The notes below the pieces were generated by a model. It had not been told where the DNA came from and ran no database searches. It saw nothing but the letters and a program-made list of their open reading frames with translations. From DAISKN01 sp963716925 (GTDB lineage Bacteria > Acidobacteriota > Vicinamibacteria > Marinacidobacterales > SMYC01), in the NCBI GenBank assembly GCA_963716925.1, contig CAVQUX010000006.1:930001-994000 (forward strand): a DNA stretch of 64,000 nucleotides. The letters run 5' to 3'. Both the position numbers and the translations under genes were made by a program. This document shows, piece by piece, positions 27,164-36,916 of the stretch (the stretch's first letter is position 1; each line of letters starts with the position of its first letter).

Positions 27164-27754
27164 ATGCGAGTTTCCCGAGGTCGCCGTTTCCCGCTTTGGG
27201 CTCTAACGCTCACCGGAGCATGGTTTCTTTCCTCGCCCACGGATGCTTCCGCCCTGGAGGAGGTGGAACAGATTTACAGCGCCTTCGCCGTCCAGACCAC
27301 CGCGGCTGCTCCGACCACCCGGCTTTCGATCACCATTCGCCGCTTCACGACCGATGCCGAGCGGAAGGTCCTCATCGACGCCGTCACTTCCGGGGGACAG
27401 GAGGAGCTTTCTCGAGCGCTGGGAAAGCAGGAGCCGAAGGGCGTTCTATTGTTCATGGGCGGCGACGCCTCCCGGCCTCAGTACCAGCTCCGCTACGCGC
27501 GCGAGTTCCCGACGGCGGCCGGGCGAGACATCGTTCTCGGCTTCGATCGATATATCTCCATGGGGGAGGCTCGCCGCGGGCCGACCACCGGCGACTGGAA
27601 CCTCTCGTACGTGGTTCTCAATCTCGACGCGAGCGGGAATGGAGAGGGGCAGATGGTCATCGGAGCGAAGCTCCGGTTCACGGGAGACAAGCTCGAGGTC
27701 GAGAGCGTCGCCGAACGGCCCCTGCGGCTCACGACGGTGAAGCGGGAGAAATAG
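27164..27754 (+). CDS. Exported protein of unknown function (paralogue of 44716-45285)
   Basis: A 196-residue protein with a signal peptide (RRFPLWALTLTGAWFL...DASA). The ATG at 27164 is chosen because AGGTGG lies just before it; a GTG at 27140 is also in frame. The mature part has the pattern RLSITIRRFTTDAERKVLID, EELSRALGKQEPKG and a C-terminal strand-rich region. The same order of blocks occurs in the protein at 44716-45285, so the two are probably paralogues. I know no function for this family. It follows the biosynthetic region but shares no operon with it. Confidence 0.75.
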   Translation: MRVSRGRRFPLWALTLTGAWFLSSPTDASALEEVEQIYSAFAVQTTAAAPTTRLSITIRRFTTDAERKVLIDAVTSGGQEELSRALGKQEPKGVLLFMGGDASRPQYQLRYAREFPTAAGRDIVLGFDRYISMGEARRGPTTGDWNLSYVVLNLDASGNGEGQMVIGAKLRFTGDKLEVESVAERPLRLTTVKREK

Positions 27755-27759
27755 AAACG

Positions 27760-28551
27760 TCAGAATAGCTCGCCCCGGAGCACGGTGACGGCCCGGCCTC
27801 CGAGGAGAACGCGGTCTCCCGCGACCTCGACTTCGACGACGCCCCCGCGCGGCGATGCCTGGTAGGCGACGAACGACGTCTTTCCGAGCCGCGCCGACCA
27901 GAAAGGTCCCAGCGTGCAGTGCGCCGATCCGGTGACGGGGTCTTCGTTGATTCCGGCTGCGGGCGCGAAGAATCGGGAGATGAAATCGAAGCCCGGCGAG
28001 GTCGCGCGGGCGGTGACGATGATCCCGCGCGCGGGGATCGCCCCGAGCGCTCCGAAGTCCGGCCTCAGGGCGCGCACGGTCGCCTCGCTATCGACTTCCA
28101 CCAGGTAGTCGAATGCGCTCTTCCCTACGTATTCTCCTCGAGCCCCGAGCGCCTCGAAAAGGCCTGCGGGCGTCTCCGTCCTCTGCTCCGGGGTCGCGGG
28201 AAAATCGAGGACGATCGAGCCCTCCCGCCGGTCCGCCGTCAGCAGGCCGCTCTTGGTCTGGAACCTCGCCTGGACGCCGGGCTTCAGCTGGCCCTCTTCC
28301 CACAACACGTGGGCGCTCGCGAGGGTCGCATGCCCGCAGAGATCGACTTCGACAGCGGGCGTGAACCACCTCAAGTCGAAGGCTTCGTCCTTTCGACGGA
28401 CGAGAAACGCGGTCTCGGCAAGGTTCATCTCGAGCGCGACGTTCTGCATCCAGGTGGCGTCGCCCGGCTTCTCGAGGACCACCACCGCGGCGGGGTTTCC
28501 GGAAAACGGACGATCGGTGAACGCATCCACCTGAACCACTCGGATCCCCAT
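27760..28551 (-). CDS. PhzF-family isomerase/epimerase-like protein
   Basis: A 263-residue protein of the PhzF/diaminopimelate-epimerase fold. It begins with VVQVDAFTDRPFSGNPAAVV, continues with LAETAFLV (containing the catalytic Glu region of PhzF), LRWFTPAVEVDLCGHATLAS and ends with the second-half EDPVTGSAHCTLGPF. The start at 28551 fits the family N-terminus; a longer frame adds unrelated residues. Most PhzF homologues outside phenazine clusters have no assigned substrate. No phenazine genes are nearby. It converges with the unknown gene upstream and is divergent from the M20 peptidase. Confidence 0.9.
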   Translation of the reverse strand: MGIRVVQVDAFTDRPFSGNPAAVVVLEKPGDATWMQNVALEMNLAETAFLVRRKDEAFDLRWFTPAVEVDLCGHATLASAHVLWEEGQLKPGVQARFQTKSGLLTADRREGSIVLDFPATPEQRTETPAGLFEALGARGEYVGKSAFDYLVEVDSEATVRALRPDFGALGAIPARGIIVTARATSPGFDFISRFFAPAAGINEDPVTGSAHCTLGPFWSARLGKTSFVAYQASPRGGVVEVEVAGDRVLLGGRAVTVLRGELF

Positions 28552-28603
28552 CGAAGCACCTCCCGCTGGAGTATAGTTTCCCGGACCCACGGAGGAAGAA
28601 TGT

Positions 28604-30100
28604 ATGCTGGCGGTTTTTCTTCTCGCGGCCCAGGCGGCAGCCGGTAACCCGAAGACCACCGCGGAAGACTACGTCCGGGCGAACCAGGGCGCGATCGTGC
28701 GGGAGCTCGTCGAAGCGCTCTCCATTCCCAACGTCGCCTCCGATCGGGCCAACATTCGAAAGAAAGCCGAGCTCCTCGTCGGCACCCTCGAGCGCCGCCG
28801 CTTCGCCGCTTCCCTCCTCGAGACCGAAGGCAACCCGCTCGTCTTCGGCGAGAGGAGGACCGAAGGAGCGCGGCGAACCCTCCTCTACTACATTCACTAC
28901 GACGGACAGCCGGTCAATCCCTCGCTCTGGAAGCAGGAAAGTCCGTGGAAGCCGATCCTCCGCGACGGCCGGATGGAGGACGGCGCCGGGGAAATCGCCG
29001 GGCTCGACGAGCTCGAGAAGTTCGAGCCGGATTGGCGGATCTATGCCCGCTCGGCCTCGGACGACACGTCGCCGATCGTCGCTCTGATGGCGGCGATCGA
29101 CGCCCTCGACCGGGCGTCGATTCCCCTCACCTCGAACGTCAAGGTGATTCTCGACGGCGAGGAAGAGGCCGGCTCGCCGAGCCTCGTCCCGGCGATTCGA
29201 CGCTATCGCGAGCGGCTTGCGGCGGATCTCATGCTGATCCTGGATGGCCCGATTCATCCTTCGAACCGCCCCACTCTCGTCTATGGCGCGCGCGGGAACC
29301 TCACCGTCAACCTCACGGTGTACGGTCCGAAGTTCTCCCTGCACAGCGGGCATTACGGGAACTGGATTCCGAATCCGGGGATGCGCCTGGCCCAGCTTCT
29401 CGCCACGATGAAGGACGACCGCGGCCGCGTTCTCGTCCCGGGCTTCTACGACGGGATTCGACTCACCCCCGAGGATCGGAGAGTGCTCCAGTCCGTCCCC
29501 GACGACGAGCCGGCGCTCTTGAAGCTCTTCGGAGTCTCCGAGCCCGACCTCGTGGGGGAGAGTCTCCAGGAGGCGCTTCAGTACCCGTCGCTCAACGTCC
29601 GAGGGCTCGAGAGCGCCTACGTGGGCGCCCAGGCGCGCACCATCATCCCGGATCATGCGACGGCGGCGCTCGACGTGCGGCTGGTGAAGGAGACCGAGGG
29701 TGACGCGCTTCTCGCCAGGATTCGCGCGCATATCGAGAATCAGGGCTATCACGTCGTCGAAGCGGATCCCGACGACGAGACCCGGGCCCGCTATCCGAAG
29801 ATCGCCAGGCTCGACAGCCCGCGCGGCGAGGCGACGAGCGCCTACCGGACGGAGATCGCCGATCCGGCGGCTGCGGCGCTCGCGGCCGCCCTCGAGCGCT
29901 TTCTGGGTGAGGAACCGGTCCGGATCCGCACCAGCGGCGGTACGGTGCCGATCGCGCCCTTCATCGAGGCCCTGGGGTTTCCGGCGGTGTCGGTTCCGAC
30001 CGTGAACTTCGACAACAACCAGCACGGAGAGAACGAGAACGTTCGCATCGGCCACTTCTTCCGGGCCATCGCGATTCTCGCGGCGACTCTAGGGATGTAG
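28604..30100 (+). CDS. M20-family metallopeptidase, exported
   Basis: A 498-residue zinc-dependent aminoacylase/dipeptidase. A short leader (LAVFLLAAQAAAG) suggests export. Metal and catalytic motifs are YYIHYDGQPV, the RSASDDTSPIVA region with the bridging Asp, ILDGEEEAGS with the catalytic Glu, and a C-terminal NNQHGENENVR carrying the last histidine. The insertion (dimerisation) domain lies between roughly residues 220 and 350. GAGGAAG precedes the ATG. It likely cleaves peptides in the periplasm; its specific substrate cannot be inferred. Confidence 0.9.
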   Translation: MLAVFLLAAQAAAGNPKTTAEDYVRANQGAIVRELVEALSIPNVASDRANIRKKAELLVGTLERRRFAASLLETEGNPLVFGERRTEGARRTLLYYIHYDGQPVNPSLWKQESPWKPILRDGRMEDGAGEIAGLDELEKFEPDWRIYARSASDDTSPIVALMAAIDALDRASIPLTSNVKVILDGEEEAGSPSLVPAIRRYRERLAADLMLILDGPIHPSNRPTLVYGARGNLTVNLTVYGPKFSLHSGHYGNWIPNPGMRLAQLLATMKDDRGRVLVPGFYDGIRLTPEDRRVLQSVPDDEPALLKLFGVSEPDLVGESLQEALQYPSLNVRGLESAYVGAQARTIIPDHATAALDVRLVKETEGDALLARIRAHIENQGYHVVEADPDDETRARYPKIARLDSPRGEATSAYRTEIADPAAAALAAALERFLGEEPVRIRTSGGTVPIAPFIEALGFPAVSVPTVNFDNNQHGENENVRIGHFFRAIAILAATLGM

Positions 30101-30175
30101 GCGAAGCCGCTTTGCGAAGCGACCCGAAAACCGGCTAAACTGTTGAGCCAGTTGTTCCATGGGAGGGGGAACCGC

Positions 30176-32579
30176 GTGACGGCGCCGACGGCAACACTGT
30201 TCCTTTCGATCCTCGCAGCGGTTCGGAGCTTCTCCGCCGAGGCCGCGCCGCGCTCGTCCGACCTGAACCTCGTGATCGAGGACACCTGCGTCGTCTGCCA
30301 TAACGACACCACCCTCATCGGAAACCTGTCCCTGGAGTCGTTCGACGTCTCCCAGGCCGACAAGAAAGCACCGATCACCGAAAAGGTCATCCGCAAGCTG
30401 CGGGCAGGCATGATGCCGCCCCCCGAGGTCCCGAGACCGGACGAGGCCACCCTGAAGGCTCTGGTCGAGACGCTCGAGGCGACGGTGGACGCCGCCGCGC
30501 TTCGCGACCCCAACCCCGGGATCCGCCCCTTCCAGCGGCTGAACCGGCCGGAGTACCAGCGCGCGGTCAAGGACCTGCTGGCGCTCGACGTGGACGCCGC
30601 CGACTGGCTGCCGCTCGACCAGATGAGCGCCAACTTCGACAACATCGCGGACGAGCAGACGCTCTCGCCGACGCTTCTCGAGGCCTATCTCAACGCGGCC
30701 GCCGACATCAGCCGGCTGGCGGTCGGCGATCGGAACGCCCCGACCGTCGACGAGACCTATACCAATCCGATCTACGTCTCGCAGCACCCCTGGGATCACG
30801 ATCGAGGGCGCGCCCTACGGGACACGCGGCGGCATGGTCGTGGACCACGTGTTCCCGGCGGACGCGGAGTACGTCTTCGAGATGTCCTTCGGAGGCGGAG
30901 ACAACTCCAGGCTCGAGGACATCGACGTCTCCATCGACGGCGAGCGCGTGGCTCTCCTCCACTACACCAAGACCGCAGGGCGGCGCGGACGGCAGGGGCG
31001 GGGCGCCGATCGCGACCGAGCCGATCTTCGTTCGCGCCGGCCAGCACCGCGTGTCCGCCGCGTTCATCCGGCAAGGCGACGGTCCGTACGAAGACCTGAT
31101 CCGCCCGCACGACTGGTCCTTCGCCGGGCGGCGGCTCGGGAGGGCCCGGGATCACGACGCTGCCCCACCTGCGCGAGCCTGATCGTGCGCGGCCCTATTC
31201 ACGCGACGGGCGTCTCCGAGACACCGAGCCGGAAGCGGATCTTCACCTGCCGCCCGACGTCCGAGAGCGAGGAGCGCCCTTGCGCGCGAAGAAATCCTCA
31301 CCCGGTTGGCGAGCGAAGCCTACCGCCGGCCGCGCGACGGAAGCCGACCTCGACGGGCTGATGGCGTTCTACGACTCCGGGCGCGAAGAAAGGCGGCTTC
31401 GAGATCGGCGTCCGCACGGCGCTCGAGGCGATTCTCGCGAGCCCGCACTTCGTCTTCCGCCTCGAGCGCGAGCCCGACGGACGCGGCGCCGGGGCAGGGG
31501 TACCGCATCGCCGACGTCGATCTCGCGTCGCGGCTGTCGTTCTTCCTGTGGGGCACGCCGCCCGGACGAGGAGCTTCTGACGCTCGCCGCCGCGGGCCGG
31601 CTCTCGAATCCGGGCGTGCTCGAGCAGCAGGCCCGCCGCATGCTCGCCGACCCGCGCGCCGAGGCGCTCGGCACGCGCTTCGCCGCGCAGTGGCTGCGGC
31701 TGCAGGACCTCGACAAGGTGCGACCCGGATCCGAACTTCTTCCCGAACTTCGACGAGAACCTCGCCGACGCCGATGCGGCGCGAGACCGAGCTCTTCTTC
31801 GACAACCTCGTTCGCGAAGACCGCAGCGTGCTCGAGCTGCTCACCGCCGACTACACGTTCGTGAACGAGCGGCTCGCGCGGCACTACGGCATTCCCGGGC
31901 GTCGCCGGCAACGAGTTCCGCCGCGTGAGCTATCCCGGACGACAGCGCGCCGCGGCATCCTCGGCCAGGGCAGCGTCCTGGTGCTGACCTCGCTCGCCAA
32001 CCGCACGTCGCCGGTGCTGCGCGGCAAGTGGGTGATGGAAGTGCTGCTCGGCACGCCGCCGCCGCCGCCGCCGCCGAACGTGCCCGACGCTCGAGGCGAC
32101 GGCGGGCGCGCAGGACGGCCGGATGCTGACGACGCGCGAGCGCATGGAGATGCATCGCGACGAACCCGACGTGCAACTCCTGCCACCGGTTCATGGATCC
32201 GATCGGCCTCGCGCTCGACAACTTCGACGTCGACGGCGAAGTGGCGCGTCCGCGAGAACGGCATGCCGCTCGACACCCGCGGCGAGTTCTACGACGGCAC
32301 GCCCGATCGCGTCGCCCGCCGGAGCTGGTCGCAGGCGCTGCTGAAGCGGCCCGATGCCGCTCGTCCGAACCTTCACCGAGAACCTGATGGCCTACGCGCT
32401 CGGCCGCCGCGTCGAGTACTTCGACCAGCCGACGATTCGCGCGATCGCGCGTCAGGCCGGAGACGAACGGCTACCGGATGTCGTCGTTCATCCTCGGCGT
32501 GGTGAAGAGCGACGCGTTCCAGATGAAGCGAGCCGAGCGAACGGCAACCGAGGACGCGGCCGCGGTGCACGAGCCGTAG
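30176..32579 (+). pseudogene. DUF1587/1592/1588/1585 cytochrome-c-type protein, many frameshifts
   Basis: The intact first 200 residues show a signal peptide, a haem site CVVCH (C38, C41, H42), GMMPPP and the DUF1587 start RPFQRLNRPEYQRAVKDLL. From about 30785 onward the frame changes every 40-190 bases, yet each piece still reads as the family: MVVDHVFPADAEYVFEMSFG, SRLSFFLWGTPP, the proline run before NVP (32050-32080), CNSCHRFMDPIGLALDNFD and LMAYALGRRVEYFDQP. Most breaks are cured by removing one base, e.g. near 31564, 31727, 31771, 31898, 31937, 32089, 32160 and 32238. The GTG start follows GGGAGG. Read error is more likely than true decay. Function of the family is not known. Confidence 0.82.
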
Positions 32580-32608
32580 CCTCGGAAGCGACAAGGAGAC
32601 AGAAGGCG

Positions 32609-34028
32609 ATGCACGTTCCTCACTGGCAAGCACATGCCCCGCCGCACGATTCCTCCGCGGCATCGGCGCCACCGTCGCGCTGCCGCTCCTGGACGCGATG
32701 GTCCCGGCGGGGCGGCGGGCGGCGGCTTCGACCCGGGCCTCGGTCGAGCGCACCCGGCTGGTGTGCATCGAGGAGGTGCACGGGCTTCCCGGCTGCAACG
32801 AGTGGGGCGCGACGAAGCACCTGTTCGCTCCGGCGACCACGGGGTCGCGACTTCGAGCTGCTGCCGGACAACGCCGCTGAGCCCGCTGGAGCCGTTCCAG
32901 GACTACCTGACGATCATCAGCAACACCGACGTGCGCATGGCGGAGGCGTTCGTCGCCGCCGGAGATCGGCGGCGACCACTTCCGCTCGAGCGCGGTCTTC
33001 CTGACGCAGTGCGCACCCGAAGCAGACGCAGGGCTCCGACATCTGCGCGCGGCACCTCGCTCGACCAGCTGTACGCGCAGCGCTTCGGCCAGGACACGCC
33101 GATGCCGTCGATGCAGCTCTGCATCGAGAACCTCGATCAGGCCGGCGGCTGCACCTACAACTACTCCTGCGCCTACACCGACTCGATCAGCTGGGCGTCG
33201 CCGAACGAGCCGCTGCCGATGATCCGCGATCCGCGCGTCGCGTTCGACATGCTGTTCGGCGCCGGCAGCACGCCGAGGAGCGCGCGGCGCGCCGGGCAGA
33301 CGCGCAGGAGCATCCTCGACTGGATCGCCGGCGACGTCGAGGGCGTACGCCGGGAGCTGGGCGCGGTCGACCGCGCGCGGCTCGACCGCTACCTCGACGA
33401 ACGTCCGCGAGATCGAGCGCCGCATCCAGATGGTCGAGGCGCAGCAACACGCAGCGGCGAGACAACGCGCGAGCTGCCCGACGCGCCGGCCGGCGTGCCC
33501 GACTCGTTCTCCGAGCACATGAAGCTGATGTTCGACCTGCAGGTGCTGGCGTTCGAGACCGACATGACGCGCGTCATCTCGTTCAAGACTCGGCCGCGAC
33601 GCGCAGAACCGCGTGTTCCCGGAGAGCGGCTCGGACAAGCCGTTCCACCCGGCGTCGCATCACGGGGACAAGCACGAGAACGATCATGGACTTCAACAAG
33701 ATCAGCAAGTACCACGTGAGCATGCTGCCCTACTTCCTCGAGAAGCTGAAGACCACGATGGACGGCGACAGCAACGCTGCTCGACAAGACGCTGATCGTC
33801 TGGGGCTCGCCGATGGCCGACGGCAACATCCACAACCATCGCCGCTGCCCGCTCGTTCTGCTCGGCCACGCCAACGGCCATCTCAAGGGCAACCTGCACC
33901 TCAAGGCGGCCGACGGCACGCCGATGGCGAACGTCATGCTGACTCTGCTGCACAAGCTCGGGCTCGACGACATGAAGAGCTTCGGCGACAGCACGGGCGA
34001 GCTCGACGTGACGGCGGTTGCGACGTGA
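32609..34028 (+). pseudogene. DUF1552 protein, several frameshifts
   Basis: About 470 residues if repaired. It starts with a Tat-like leader (RRTF-like stretch then LRGIGATVALPLLDAMVP) broken over two frames, then PLEPFQDYLTIISN, PMPSMQLCIENLDQAGGCTY, WASPNEPLPMIRDPRVAFDMLFG, IGAGRT-free linker pieces, LMFDLQVLAFETDMTRVISF and VWGSPMADGNIHNHRRCPLV-type C-terminus in different frames. DUF1552 genes regularly follow DUF1592 genes in Acidobacteriota and Planctomycetota and are probably exported partners. As with the gene before it, the breaks look like single-base insertions. An AAGGAGA ribosome-binding site precedes the ATG. Its stop overlaps the next gene's GTG start. Confidence 0.8.
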
Positions 34029-35896
34029 GATACGGACTGGCGTTCTTCCTCGCCGGCGCCCTCGGCGTCGACGCGGCGCGCGCGGCCACACCGCCCGCAT
34101 CGCCGGTGGCCGACGTCGCCAGGCGCGGCGATCGAGAGTCCGTACGGAGCCTCCTCCGCGAGGGCGCGGACGTGAACGCTTCCCAGGGCGACGGAATGTC
34201 CGCGCTTCACTGGGCGGCTGCGGGAGGCGACGCGGAGATGGCCGCGATGCTCGTCCATGCGGGCGCCAACGTTCAGTCCGTCACCCGCATCGGCCACTAC
34301 ACGCCGCTCCATGTCGCCTGTCAGGGAGGAAACGCGGCGGTGGTCGAGATCCTGCTCGAAGCCGGAGCCGAGGTGAGCTCGAGGACTTCGCCCGGCGGGA
34401 CCACTCCGCTCCACCTGGCGGCGGCCTCGGGGAGCGTCGAGGCGGTGAATCTCCTCCTCTCGCGGGGAGCGGACGTGAACGCACGCGAGGCCGAGTGGGG
34501 CCAGACGCCTCTCATCTTCGCGGCGGCTTCGAACCGCGGCGAGGCGATCCGGGTGCTCCTCGAGCACGACGCGGATCCGAGCATGACCACGACAGTCCTG
34601 GATCTGAAGAAGGAAGAGAAGCTCATGGATGCCGCCACGGCCCGCGAGCACAAGGTCATCGCGACGTTCCGCAAGAAAGAGACCGAGGGAAAGGAATCGC
34701 CGCCTCCGACCGCGACCCAGCTCCAGGCGGCCATCGTCGCCGGCCGCGAGCTGTATCTCTCGGGGGAGATTCCGGAAAAGGACGAGAATCCGGACGACGA
34801 GAGGCGGAGGTTTCGCGAGAACCTGCCGCTCGACACCAAGGGAGGCTTGACCGCTCTGCTTCACGCGGCGCGGCAGGGCCACATCGAGGCCGTGACGGCG
34901 CTTCTCGACGGCGGCGCCGACGTCGACCAGGTGAGCGCGGGCGACGGAACCAGCCCGCTGCTGATGGCGGTGATCAACGCGCAGTTCGATCTCGCGCTTC
35001 TCCTCCTGGAGCGCGGCGCCGACCCCGACAAAGCATCGACCCAGAACGGGGCGGCGCCGCTCTGGGCGACCGTCAACACGGAGTGGCAGCCGAGAACCCG
35101 CTACCCGCAGCCGCAGGAACATAGTCTTTCCCGGGCTACCTATCTCGACGTGATGGAAGCGCTGCTCAAGGCGGGAGCGGATCCCGACACTCGTCTTACG
35201 AAGCACCCCTGGTACATGGTCTACACCGACTGCGGCAACCGGAACTGCGGGCTCGAGGACACCGAAGGCTCGACGGCGTTCTGGCGCGCCGCCTATGCGA
35301 CGGACGTCGAGGCGATGCGTCTGCTGGTCCGCTACGGCGCGGACGCGAACATCCCGACGAAAGCCCCGCCTCCGCGGCCGCCGAGAGCGGGCACGGCGTC
35401 GGAGACGATCGCGGCGGACGGGCCTCGGCCCGTGCAGCCGGTCGGACCCGCCCTCTGGCCGGCGACGGACGCGGCTTCGGTCGAGCCCGACCCCTCGGGG
35501 CTTCCGCGGGTCAAGGCGGGAGATCCCGGCGTATTTCCGATTCACGCGGCTTCGGGCGTCGGGTACGGCGAGGGCTTCGCCGGAAACGCGCACCGGCACG
35601 CGCCGGACGGCTGGCTCGGCTCGGTGAAGTACCTCATCGAGGAGCTCGGCGCGGACGTGAACGCCCGCGACTACAACGGCTACAACGCGCTCCACCACGC
35701 CGCCGCCCGCGGCGACAACGAGATGATCCTCTACCTCGTCTCGAAGGGCTGCGACGTGAAAGCGGTGAGCCGAACCGGGCAGACCACCGCGGACATGGCC
35801 AACGGTCCGGTCCAGCGCGTGTCTCCGTTTCCGGAGACGGTCGCGCTCCTCGAGAAGCTGGGCGCGAAGAACAACCACAAGTGCGTGTCGTGCTGA
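34025..35896 (+). CDS. Exported ankyrin-repeat protein
   Basis: A 623-residue protein starting at a GTG that overlaps the DUF1552 stop (GTGA). A signal peptide (LAFFLAGALGVDAARA) precedes about five N-terminal ankyrin repeats (e.g. GMSALHWAAAGGDAEMAAML, YTPLHVACQGGNAAVVEILL), a charged Lys/Glu-rich spacer near residues 185-260, then more repeats up to NGYNALHHAAARGDNEMILY and a short tail containing HKCVSC. Ankyrin proteins mediate protein contacts; this one accompanies the DUF1592-DUF1552 pair, so it may scaffold them in the periplasm. The frame is intact, in contrast to the genes just upstream. Confidence 0.88.
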   Translation: MRYGLAFFLAGALGVDAARAATPPASPVADVARRGDRESVRSLLREGADVNASQGDGMSALHWAAAGGDAEMAAMLVHAGANVQSVTRIGHYTPLHVACQGGNAAVVEILLEAGAEVSSRTSPGGTTPLHLAAASGSVEAVNLLLSRGADVNAREAEWGQTPLIFAAASNRGEAIRVLLEHDADPSMTTTVLDLKKEEKLMDAATAREHKVIATFRKKETEGKESPPPTATQLQAAIVAGRELYLSGEIPEKDENPDDERRRFRENLPLDTKGGLTALLHAARQGHIEAVTALLDGGADVDQVSAGDGTSPLLMAVINAQFDLALLLLERGADPDKASTQNGAAPLWATVNTEWQPRTRYPQPQEHSLSRATYLDVMEALLKAGADPDTRLTKHPWYMVYTDCGNRNCGLEDTEGSTAFWRAAYATDVEAMRLLVRYGADANIPTKAPPPRPPRAGTASETIAADGPRPVQPVGPALWPATDAASVEPDPSGLPRVKAGDPGVFPIHAASGVGYGEGFAGNAHRHAPDGWLGSVKYLIEELGADVNARDYNGYNALHHAAARGDNEMILYLVSKGCDVKAVSRTGQTTADMANGPVQRVSPFPETVALLEKLGAKNNHKCVSC

Positions 35897-36639
35897 GCGC
35901 GGTCGGCCTCGTTCTCCTCGCTCTTTCCGCCTCGGCGGCGCTGCAAGACGAGAAGCCGGCAAAGGATGCCGCGCCGTGGGTGCAGCTCACGATCGTCGAG
36001 GTCGTGCCGTCGATGGTCGAGGAGTTCCTCGCGGTTCAGCGCGACCTCACCGCCCGGGCGAAGGAAGTAAAGACCCCCTGGCGCACGGTGAGCCGCACCG
36101 AAGTCTTCGGCGACACTTACCGGTTCTTCATCGCGAGCCCGGTCGCGAACCTCGCGAGCTTCGACAAAGCCGACGACGACCCGGCCATGACGGCGCTCGT
36201 CCGCCGCGCGGAAAGGTGCATCACCGGACGAACGAGCTATGCGGTCAGGAACCTCCCCGACGTCTCCAACCCTCTCGCCGAGGGGAAGCAGCCTGGCTTG
36301 ATGGTGGTCAACATCGCCCGGGTCTTTCCCGGCCGCGAGCAGGACTACGTGAACGTCATGAAGTCCGACTTCCTGCCTCATTTCGACGAGGCGAAAGTCC
36401 ACCACGTGACCGGCGTTCTCGCCTTCGGCGGCGAGAACGGTTTCCTCCATGTGTTCTACGTCGAGAATTTCGCCGAGCTCGACAAGGGTTCTCCTGTCAT
36501 GAGGGCCCTCGGACCGGAGGGTGCCCAGGCAGCGACGGCGAAGCTCTCGGGCATCGTCTCGTCGAGCAGCCTCTGGATCGCCCGCGTGATCCCCGAGCTG
36601 AGCTTCGGCCCTCCTCCGGCCGAATCGACGGGACGGTAG
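35881..36639 (+). CDS. Exported protein with two ferredoxin-like (ABM/NIPSNAP-type) repeats
   Basis: A 252-residue protein with a signal peptide (LSAVGLVLLALSASAA). It appears to contain a duplicated alpha/beta domain: WVQLTIVEVVPSMVEEFLAV and, about 115 residues later, GLMVVNIARVFPGREQDYVN, each followed by a helix and a strand pattern ending in F-x-x-L/F-D-K. Such folds occur in dimeric alpha-beta-barrel proteins (ABM, NIPSNAP), often of unknown role. It overlaps the ankyrin gene by 16 bases and so belongs to the same transcription unit. The start is GTG at 35881; a second GTG two codons on is also possible. Confidence 0.72.
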   Translation: MRVVLSAVGLVLLALSASAALQDEKPAKDAAPWVQLTIVEVVPSMVEEFLAVQRDLTARAKEVKTPWRTVSRTEVFGDTYRFFIASPVANLASFDKADDDPAMTALVRRAERCITGRTSYAVRNLPDVSNPLAEGKQPGLMVVNIARVFPGREQDYVNVMKSDFLPHFDEAKVHHVTGVLAFGGENGFLHVFYVENFAELDKGSPVMRALGPEGAQAATAKLSGIVSSSSLWIARVIPELSFGPPPAESTGR

Positions 36640-36723
36640 AGCCGGGACGGCACCGGGCTCGGTCTTTCACTCCGCCGTCGATCGGCCGCCCGTCGCGTTC
36701 TCACGAAAGAGAGTCGCGTCACA

Positions 36724-36873
36724 TCACGGGGCTCTGCGAAGCGAGAACTCGTCGGTATCGAGGAACCCCACCTGGTCCAGGTAATGGAAGATCGAGATCG
36801 ATAGGGCGTCCGTCGAAGCGGCTAGCTCGAACTCGGCTCGCGTCCATTCCGTGGCGGGTGCCAGCCTTCCCGG
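36724..36873 (-). other. Possible coding remnant in a 277-base gap
   Basis: The gap 36640-36916 holds no complete gene. On the minus strand a 49-codon open stretch between stops reads TRAEFELAASTDALSISIFH then YLDQVGFLDTDEFSLRRAP. It looks like a winged-helix tail with a plausible amino-acid pattern but has no start codon or upstream partner. It may be a fragment of a lost gene. I cannot name the family. Confidence 0.25.
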
Positions 36874-36916
36874 CTACGGAAACAAATCTCAGGAGGGAAG
36901 CGGCCGGAACGGGTTT

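Noticed and set aside
32050..32080. Run of CCG codons as a possible microsatellite
   Set aside because: It encodes the proline stretch normal for the DUF1592/1588 family at this point.
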